Assembly (NCBI GenBank): GCA_002410065.1
Contig: DHQB01000026.1
Span: 137,432 to 201,431, forward strand
DNA length: 64,000 bases
Direction: 5' to 3'
From: Bacteroidales bacterium UBA5349
GTDB lineage: Bacteria > Bacteroidota > Bacteroidia > Bacteroidales > Tenuifilaceae
A program made the position numbers and the translations under genes. This document shows positions 56,530 to 62,853 of this stretch, piece by piece (position 1 is the first letter of the stretch; each line of letters starts with the position of its first letter). A model generated the notes under the pieces. That model did no database searches, was not told the DNA's origin, and saw only the letters and a program-made list of their open reading frames with translations.

Positions 56530-57522
56530 ATGAGAAAGCTGAAGTTTTTATTGCTGTGCACTTTAACTTTTCTTTACTCAATTAATGCATTTTCGCAGGT
56601 AAAAATAATTTTTGATACAGATATTGGTGGCGATGCCGATGACCTAGGAGCACTAGTTATGCTGCATCATTTCATCGACAAGGGAGAGTGTGATTTATTA
56701 GCTGTAATGTGCTGGTCAACTGAGCAGTATGCTGTATCGGCCATTGATGCAATAAACCGTTACTATAATCATCCTCACATTCCAATTGGCGCCCGAAGTG
56801 GCGATCCCTATGCTGAAAGTTGGAACTATACTAAGCCAATTGCCGATAATTTTTACTACGAGCTAAGCTATGCTAGCGTTGATGATGCAACACTGCTCTA
56901 TCGGAAAATACTTAGCAAAAGCCAAGATAAAAGTATTACCATTATTGTTGTTGGGCCTCTTAAAAACATTAAAAACCTTATTGAATCTCAGGGTGATTCC
57001 ATTTCAGATTTAAGCGGCAAAGAGCTTATTGATCAAAAGGTAAAAGAATTTGTAATAATGGGGGGGCAATTCCCCCAAGGAGCTAACGAATGGAATTTTG
57101 ACGGCGGAATGCCTGGGGTAACAAAGTTTGTTATTGAAAACATTAGCACACCTATTACTTTTATAGGATTTGAATTAGGTTTGGCGATAAAAACTGGCGA
57201 AGTCTTTAATACTATCGATCCTAAAACACCACTTTATATCGGCTTCATGCATTTTAGCAAAAATGCTCCGTGGATTAAAGAATACTATAAAGGCAAAATA
57301 TTGGATAGTTCGACATACGACCAAGCAGCAGTTCTTTATGCTGTGAGAAAGGGAATAGGAGTTTTTTGGGATAAAATTGAGAATGGAATTTGTTTGCCTG
57401 ATGATACCGGCGGGAATATATGGGTTGAAGGTATAAATTCAAATCACTCTTATCTCAAATTAAAAATGGACCCAGAAGATATAGCAAAACTGATAGAATC
57501 TTTAATGCTTGGTGAGTTTTAG
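56530..57522 (+). CDS. Secreted inosine/uridine-preferring nucleoside hydrolase family protein
   Basis: 330 residues; signal peptide 1-22. Calcium/ribose-binding start KIIFDTDIGGDADDLGALVML matches the DTDxGxDxDD signature of the IU-NH family; VGPLKNIKNLI, EFVIMGGQFPQGANEWNFDGG (NxxxD ribose contacts) and DQAAVLYAV follow. It releases a base from a (ribo)nucleoside in the periplasm. Single gene with its own promoter. Confidence 0.9.
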   Translation: MRKLKFLLLCTLTFLYSINAFSQVKIIFDTDIGGDADDLGALVMLHHFIDKGECDLLAVMCWSTEQYAVSAIDAINRYYNHPHIPIGARSGDPYAESWNYTKPIADNFYYELSYASVDDATLLYRKILSKSQDKSITIIVVGPLKNIKNLIESQGDSISDLSGKELIDQKVKEFVIMGGQFPQGANEWNFDGGMPGVTKFVIENISTPITFIGFELGLAIKTGEVFNTIDPKTPLYIGFMHFSKNAPWIKEYYKGKILDSSTYDQAAVLYAVRKGIGVFWDKIENGICLPDDTGGNIWVEGINSNHSYLKLKMDPEDIAKLIESLMLGEF

Positions 57523-57766
57523 ACTCAAATATTATCAATAGACAAATGCGCTATACGCTTGTATGCCATAAAGTTGAGAAACTCTATAAGCAGACAGTTT
57601 TGATCTTTTAGCACAACTTTGTATTCATTATTTAATAAATTAAGTGCATAGTGAGTTAATTTAAATTGTACCTTTAATTTATTAAACACAAAATTTGAAC
57701 TCTCAAATTTACTCACTAGTTACAAGCAACCTAAAAGACCACAGTTAAACAAATAACAATATTGAA

Positions 57767-58408
57767 ATGAAACTTTCAACAAAATCAGAAAATATACTGA
57801 AACAAATTAGCGACAAGAACACCAAACTTGGCGACTTGCGGAAAATTGCGAAAGAGATAAGAAAAGACCACCAATTGGCTATTGAGCTTTGGTCAGCTGA
57901 ACATTTTTTTGCCCGACAATTAGCAATCTTGATTATGGACAAAAAACTTCTTACCGAAGAAGTGATTAATAAATTAGTTGCTGACATTAACCAACACAAC
58001 GAAAAAGAAAAACTTCAACTTATTGATTGGTTAATGGCAAACCAACTTACCAAAGACAAAAAGACACTTGCTTTAATAGAAAGTTGGGAAGACAACCAAT
58101 CTTCACTTAAAAGGCGAATCTTTTGGTATTATCAAGGTCGTTTGCGTTGGACAGGACAACCACAACCTGACAGTGAAAAATTACTTTCTAAAATTGAAAA
58201 TGAAATCGAAAAAGAGCAACCCGAAGTGCAATGGGCAATGAATTTTTTAGCAGGTTGGATAGGTGTTTATGAAAAAGAATATCGAGAACGCTGTGTAGCA
58301 CTTGGTGAAAAAACAGGGCTTTACAAAGGTAAAATGGTATCAAAAGGATGTACACCAGAATATTTGCCTGAATTCATTGCGATTGAAAGTAATAAACGAA
58401 ATTTATAA
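57767..58408 (+). CDS. AlkD-like DNA alkylation repair protein
   Basis: 213 residues of HEAT-like helical repeats, as in the AlkD/DNA alkylation repair family: KLGDLRKIAKEIRKDHQLAI, ELWSAEHFFARQLAILIMDK, QLIDWLMANQ, IFWYYQGRLRWTGQ and EVQWAMNFLAGWIGVYEKEY. AlkD removes N3/N7-alkylated purines. The AAC- and GAA-rich codon choice looks unlike that of the housekeeping genes, and the gene sits just before an attC-like palindrome, so it may be an acquired cassette. No N-terminal signal; cytoplasmic. Confidence 0.85.
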   Translation: MKLSTKSENILKQISDKNTKLGDLRKIAKEIRKDHQLAIELWSAEHFFARQLAILIMDKKLLTEEVINKLVADINQHNEKEKLQLIDWLMANQLTKDKKTLALIESWEDNQSSLKRRIFWYYQGRLRWTGQPQPDSEKLLSKIENEIEKEQPEVQWAMNFLAGWIGVYEKEYRERCVALGEKTGLYKGKMVSKGCTPEYLPEFIAIESNKRNL

Positions 58409-58440
58409 TTCTTGTGACGATTGAGCGAAATATAAGAAAG

Positions 58441-58578
58441 GCAGCTTGTAACAATGTATATAAAAAATAGGCGAAATAGTGCTAAATTCAAGGCATGTGG
58501 CTCGTATTAAAGTTTGTGCTTAACCGAAAGTTTCGTGCTTCGAAATCGCCTACTTTTCATATACTAACCGTTAGCTGC
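58441..58578. repeat. attC-like imperfect inverted repeat (138 bp)
   Basis: The left arm (GCAGCTTGTAACAATG, GTATAT, AAAAATAGGCGA) pairs with the right arm (TCGCCTACTTTTCATATAC, CCGTTAGCTGC). The two arms differ by a small bulge, and the loop is about 65 bases. The outer boxes GTAAC / GTTA and the length recall integron attC sites. Its right end abuts a truncated arsC. No integrase is visible. Confidence 0.6.
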
Positions 58579-58585
58579 AATTTTA

Positions 58586-58752
58586 AGCTCACAAGCTGAT
58601 GGTGGTTGTCCTTTTATTGCAGGTGCAGAAAAACGCATTCCCATAACTTTTGAAGACCCAAAAGTACTTGACAACACACCACAACAAGCAGAAAAGTACA
58701 ATGAAAGAAGTCTGCAAATTGCAACTGAATTATTCTACGTTTTTCTCAAATA
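58586..58752 (+). pseudogene. arsC: Arsenate reductase / LMW phosphatase-like protein, 5'-truncated
   Basis: Without any start, the frame reads SSQADGGCPFIAGAEKRIPI then TFEDPKVLDNTPQQAEKYNE and ends RSLQIATELFYVFLK. This is the C-terminal third of the thioredoxin-coupled arsenate reductase (low-molecular-weight phosphatase fold; relatives have ADENCPFIPGAEKR and FEDPK). The catalytic P-loop (CxGNSCRS) half is gone. Sequence similarity starts eight bases right of the attC-like palindrome, so the truncation coincides with that junction. The ACR3 exporter follows 12 bases later, as in an ars operon. Confidence 0.8.
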
Positions 58753-58764
58753 AATTCATAAAAA

Positions 58765-59811
58765 ATGGCTTCAAAAAAATTAAGTTTTCTTGACAGAAAT
58801 CTAACGCTTTGGATATTTGTAGCAATGGCTTTTGGTGTTGGACTTGGGTTTTTTATTCCAACATTTCCAAACATTATAAACTCGTTTAGTAGCGGAACTA
58901 CAAACATTCCGATTGCAATCGGTTTGATTTTAATGATGTATCCCCCTTTGGCAAAGGTCGATTATTCATTATTGCCAAAGGTTTTTAGAAATACAAAAAT
59001 CCTCTCTATTTCAATTATTCTTAATTGGATAATTGGTCCTGTTTTAATGTTTGTTTTGGCAGTTACATTTTTACGAGATTATCCCGAATACATGGTCGGA
59101 TTAATATTAATTGGTTTAGCTCGTTGCATTGCAATGGTCTTGGTTTGGAACGACCTCGCAGAAGGAAGTAGCGAATATGGTGCAGGTTTAGTGGCTTTAA
59201 ATAGTATTTTTCAAGTGTTTGCGTACAGTTTTTACGCTTGGATTTTTATAACGGTTCTTCCGCCATATTTTGGATTTGAAGGAGCGATTGTGGATATTTC
59301 AATCGGAACAATTGCAGAAAGTGTAGCTATTTATTTAGGTACTCCATTCGTGATGGGAATTTTAAGCAGACTTATCTTAGTCAAATTAAAAGGCGAAGAT
59401 TGGTACACAAATAAATTCATTCCGACAATTTCGCCAATAACTTTAATAGCACTTTTATTTACAATCGTAGTTATGTTCTCGCTAAAAGGAGAATTGATTG
59501 TAGAAATTCCAATGGACGTTCTGATAATTGCAATTCCTTTACTAATTTATTTTACGCTAATGTTCATCATCGGTTTTTTCTTTACCAAAGCATCAGGAGC
59601 AGAATATGACAAAACAGCTTCAGTAGCATTTACAGCAGCAGGAAATAATTTTGAATTGGCTATTGCTGTTGCAATTGCAGTTTTTGGACTAAATTCAGGA
59701 CAAGCGTTTGCGGGAGTAATTGGCCCTTTAGTTGAAGTTCCTGCATTGATTTTATTGGTCAGAGTTTCTTTTTGGTTACGGAGAAAGTACTACGAAAAAT
59801 CCAACGCATAA
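58765..59811 (+). CDS. acr3: ACR3-family arsenite exporter
   Basis: 348 residues with ten membrane segments; bile-acid:sodium symporter superfamily. Motifs: SFLDRNLTLWIFVAMAFGVG, GLILMMYPPLAKVDYSLLPK, LIGLARCIAMVLVWNDLAEG (conserved Cys that carries arsenite) and ASVAFTAAGNNFELAIAVAI, with GPLVEVPALILLV near the end. It pumps arsenite out through the inner membrane. The gene appears intact although the preceding arsC is truncated; its promoter would have been removed with the arsC 5' half, so expression may now depend on the inserted segment. Confidence 0.95.
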   Translation: MASKKLSFLDRNLTLWIFVAMAFGVGLGFFIPTFPNIINSFSSGTTNIPIAIGLILMMYPPLAKVDYSLLPKVFRNTKILSISIILNWIIGPVLMFVLAVTFLRDYPEYMVGLILIGLARCIAMVLVWNDLAEGSSEYGAGLVALNSIFQVFAYSFYAWIFITVLPPYFGFEGAIVDISIGTIAESVAIYLGTPFVMGILSRLILVKLKGEDWYTNKFIPTISPITLIALLFTIVVMFSLKGELIVEIPMDVLIIAIPLLIYFTLMFIIGFFFTKASGAEYDKTASVAFTAAGNNFELAIAVAIAVFGLNSGQAFAGVIGPLVEVPALILLVRVSFWLRRKYYEKSNA

Positions 59812-59913
59812 AGCCATACACATTTGCAATTCTCACCAGCCAACGCCACACCAAAAATTGCAAAAGAGTCTGTCTTTGCCAACACTGAAAACCAAGAAGA
59901 ACGGAATAAAGCC

Positions 59914-60047
59914 AATTGCTAACACACGGTATATTTTACGCCCCTCTTTTTGGCTTTTTGGGTTACTTTTAGTTTCAATTTAACTTTTCAACGGTTATAA
60001 ATCCCATACAGCATCGACACACTCCAACCCGTTGCGGTAATTTTAAG
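59914..60047. repeat. Second attC-like junction
   Basis: The left part (AATTGCTAACACACGG) and the right part (CCCGTTGCGGTAATTTTAAG) resemble the ends of the palindrome at 58441-58578, though overall pairing is weaker. The right boundary shares GTT..GC.G..AATTTTAAG with the first site, and again a 5'-truncated gene starts directly after it. Confidence 0.5.
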
Positions 60048-60050
60048 GCG

Positions 60051-60531
60051 ACCCGAATAAAATAAGAGACAAACGATTTGTAGCAGAACATCGTGGAGTA
60101 CCTTTGGCAAAAAAAGAACATAAACAGTTAATACTGTGGGCTTGTCAATGTGCTGAAAATGTATTCACATTACTTCCCAACCAGATTGACAGTGGACTGA
60201 CTAACGCAACTAATACAGCAAAAAAATGGTCAGAAGGAAAGGCTTCCGTTGGCGATGCAAGAAATGCCTCATTTGACTGTATCGCATTTGCAAACGAAGT
60301 GACTGACCCCAAAAAAATTGCAGTTGCTCGTTCAGTTGGCTACGCAGTCGCAACGGCACATATGGCTGACCACTCTTTGAGAACTTTAGAATACGCTTTA
60401 AACCAGTAAAACTTGCAGACAAGTCAATTGATATTGAACGAAATTTTCAAGACAAAAATTTATCGATTGACATCAAGCAACTTGTTCTTTCTGCAAGGAG
60501 CAAACAGACTATAAAAGCCAAATGTAACTGA
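60051..60531 (+). pseudogene. Putative immunity protein (Imm5-like), start lost and frameshifted
   Basis: An open frame right of the junction reads PNKIRDKRFVAEHRGVPLAK then KEHKQLILWACQCAENVFTL, KASVGDARNASF and AVATAHMADHSLRTLEYAL up to a stop at 60409. There is no ATG before RDKRFVAEHRG, which is normally at the very start of this family. In the next frame the C-terminus continues (KPVKLADKSIDIERNFQDKN, LSIDIKQLVLSARSKQ) to a stop at 60531. A frameshift near 60400 thus splits it. A TTG at 60104 would give a 101-residue protein, but that loses the conserved N-terminus. Relatives are annotated as putative immunity proteins; no toxin gene is nearby. Confidence 0.75.
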
Positions 60532-60814
60532 TACATGAAAAACATCGAACCGCTAACATACAGTATGTTGAACTTAATATGATAACGAAAAAATTATTAA
60601 ATTAGCCTTGACCTAAAAACTAACATAAACCGATTAGAATACCGATAATGCACATATACCGTGGTTCGTTCCAAATTAAAACAACAAAATCCGGTTTGTG
60701 AAAACGTAAGGACTAACCACACAATTCGACAGCTAAAATGGAGTATAAAAATCTTACAATAAAGCAGAATAGACCTGAAAACCATACGAGTAGAAAAACC
60801 TAAAACTAAAAGCC
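60532..60814. other. Intergenic region with a short palindrome
   Basis: Includes GCTAACATACAGTATGTTG near 60550, whose left half resembles the left end of the junction at 59914 (GCTAACAcac). No gene found. Confidence 0.4.
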
Positions 60815-61963
60815 ATGAAAAAAATTATTACTGTTTTTTCGCTTGCAATGCTATGGGGTTTTCAAACTTTTTCGCAAGCTTTTATTATTAACCATAACAG
60901 TACTAAAATATTGCAAATACCTGAAGCAGCAATTGAAACGGCAAAGCAAAATCTGCATATCGCATATGGGCATACATCTCATGGTAGCCAGTTAATTTTT
61001 GGCATGAATGATTTAATTGCCTTTATGAATGGGAATGGATATACAAACAATCTGTACGCATGGAATAATGGCGGAACCGATGGGGCTTTAGATTTACACG
61101 ACGAAGCTATGAGTGGTGATGTAGGGTATTATCCGGATTGGGTAAATAACACACGCAGCTATCTTGGGGATCCCGATCCCGAAACCGGCAGAGGAACAGG
61201 TGAAAATGAAGATGTAAATGTAATTATCTGGTCGTGGTGCGGTCAAGTTGCGTCACAGTCTGAAAGTTCTATGATTAGTAATTACTTAGCTCCGATGACC
61301 GAATTAGAAGCTGATTATCCTGGAATTAAATTTGTTTACATGACCGGCCATTTGGATGGTTCTGGAGCAAGTGGGAATCTCAATCTCCGCAATGAGCAAA
61401 TTCGGGCCTATTGTAACGATAACAATAAAATTCTGTACGATTTTGCAGATATTGAAAGTTACGATCCCGACGGTGAAACAGATTACATGGCATTAATGGC
61501 AAATGATAACTGTGATTATGATTCGGATGATAATGGCTCGCTTGATAAAAATTGGGCAACAGAATGGCAAAATTCGCATGCTGTTGATACTGATTGGTAC
61601 GAATGCTACGCAGCGCATAGCCAAGCATTAAATGGCAACCTAAAAGCATATGCTGCATGGTGGTTATGGGCAAGCATTGCTGGCTGGAATCAAGGTACAG
61701 GTATTTCAACGGGCGAACAAAATTCGCCAGTTGTATCTGTTTTTCCAAACCCATCTAACGGAAAACTCATGGTTACAGCTGAAAACAGTAGCATAAATAC
61801 AATTGAAATCTACAATCTGATGGGGGCCAAAGTTTTTTACTCAACAGATATTATACCCTTATCAACTAAAGAAATAGACCTCTATGGACTTGCGAATGGA
61901 ATATATGTTATAAAAATTTATGGTGGAGCGAAAATTTACACAAAAAAAATTGTTATTCAGTAG
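60815..61963 (+). CDS. Secreted T9SS type A cargo protein, possibly SGNH-hydrolase-like
   Basis: 382 residues; signal peptide 1-21. The central region (~30-300) has HIAYGHTSHGSQLIFGMNDL, DVNVIIWSWCGQVA, KFVYMTGHLDGSG and YAAHSQALNGNLKAYAAWWL, an order of blocks that recalls SGNH/GDSL-like proteins, but I do not recognise a named family. Residues ~308-382 are a Por secretion sorting domain (SVFPNPSNGKLMV, IEIYNLMGAKVFY, GLANGIYVIKIY). Therefore exported and surface-attached or released. Last gene before the CRISPR array. Confidence 0.82.
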   Translation: MKKIITVFSLAMLWGFQTFSQAFIINHNSTKILQIPEAAIETAKQNLHIAYGHTSHGSQLIFGMNDLIAFMNGNGYTNNLYAWNNGGTDGALDLHDEAMSGDVGYYPDWVNNTRSYLGDPDPETGRGTGENEDVNVIIWSWCGQVASQSESSMISNYLAPMTELEADYPGIKFVYMTGHLDGSGASGNLNLRNEQIRAYCNDNNKILYDFADIESYDPDGETDYMALMANDNCDYDSDDNGSLDKNWATEWQNSHAVDTDWYECYAAHSQALNGNLKAYAAWWLWASIAGWNQGTGISTGEQNSPVVSVFPNPSNGKLMVTAENSSINTIEIYNLMGAKVFYSTDIIPLSTKEIDLYGLANGIYVIKIYGGAKIYTKKIVIQ

Positions 61964-62003
61964 CAATACCTAAGATTGCTTGATATATATGTTTTTATTA
62001 TAG

Positions 62004-62030
62004 CATCAAGGACTTTTCTGCCTTGATAGT
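62004..62030 (+). terminator. Hairpin after the T9SS cargo gene
   Basis: ATCAAGG / CCTTGAT stem with a loop ACTTTTCTG; no clear T run follows, so termination is uncertain. Confidence 0.4.
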
Positions 62031-62211
62031 GATGTAGTTTCATAATCCCCAATGTTCATAGCATCACCCATTGATTGCTATGGCTTCACTGTGTTTTCCG
62101 TATACTGGTAAACTGTTACCCTACCCTACCCCGTGCAAGTAAATTGCACCTCACTGACAGGTTTAACCCACTGATTATATAGCTCTTCACTGTTATAAAT
62201 TTGTTGATATT

Positions 62212-62257
62212 GTTGTGAATTAGCCTAAAATAGTATCTTTGACTTATTGAACACAAC
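62212..62257. repeat. Degenerate first CRISPR repeat
   Basis: Identical to the consensus at positions 1-10 and from the TATCTTTG box to the end (TTGAACACAAC), but positions 11-22 read AGCCTAAAATAG instead of GCTTTCAGATTG. It marks the left end of the array. Confidence 0.95.
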
Positions 62258-62529
62258 CTACCGCTTATTCGGATGGTCTAGCCTAGTGTTGTGAATTGCT
62301 TTCAGATTGTATCTTTGACTTATTGAACACAACACTTTTTCTTTCACTAGTGATGCAGGGCAGGTTGTGAATTGCTTTCAGATTGTATCTTTGACTTATT
62401 GAACACAACTAATTCAGGATTAAGGAATACTTATTTATTGTTGTGAATTGCTTTCAGATTGTATCTTTGACTTATTGAACACAACCAATGCTTCAATCAA
62501 TGTTCCTTTTTTTAGTTGTGAATTGCTTT

Positions 62530-62561
62530 GGCTTCGCCGATCTCGCATAGTACGCTCGATT
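62530..62561. repeat. 32-bp insert inside CRISPR repeat 5
   Basis: Lies between repeat positions 15 and 16 of the repeat at 62515-62592. Starts with the mini-hairpin GGC-TTC-GCC and continues with an imperfect palindrome TCTCGCATAGTACGCTCGA. Identical to the inserts at 62638 and 62822. Confidence 0.97.
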
Positions 62562-62637
62562 CAGATTGTATCTTTGACTTATTGAACACAACCGATACCA
62601 ATAAAGCCGCATTAGAACAAGCGTTGTGAATTGCTTT

Positions 62638-62669
62638 GGCTTCGCCGATCTCGCATAGTACGCTCGATT
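62638..62669. repeat. 32-bp insert inside CRISPR repeat 6
   Basis: Same sequence and same insertion point as in repeat 5; host repeat 62623-62700. Confidence 0.97.
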
Positions 62670-62821
62670 CAGATTGTATCTTTGACTTATTGAACACAAC
62701 GAACACAATACGCCACGTCGTCTTCAAGGGGTTGTGAATTGCTTTCAGATTGTATCTTTGACTTATTGAACACAACTATATCTACAATAAGTACCTAAGT
62801 AAGAAGGTTGTGAATTGCTTT

Positions 62822-62853
62822 GGCTTCGCCGATCTCGCATAGTACGCTCGATT
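62822..62853. repeat. 32-bp insert inside CRISPR repeat 8
   Basis: Same sequence and same insertion point as in repeats 5 and 6; host repeat 62807-62884. Repeat 7 between them is uninterrupted. Confidence 0.97.

Noticed and set aside
56327..56581. 84-codon minus-strand frame
   Set aside because: Overlaps the start of the nucleoside hydrolase and its promoter; composition is not protein-like.
57525..57716. 63-codon minus-strand frame between the nucleoside hydrolase and AlkD genes
   Set aside because: No recognisable motif; checked as a possible lost arsC 5' half and it does not match.
62701..62730. Spacer 6 as evidence of a partial extra repeat
   Set aside because: Only eight bases match the repeat end and the spacer length is a normal 30, so chance is as likely.
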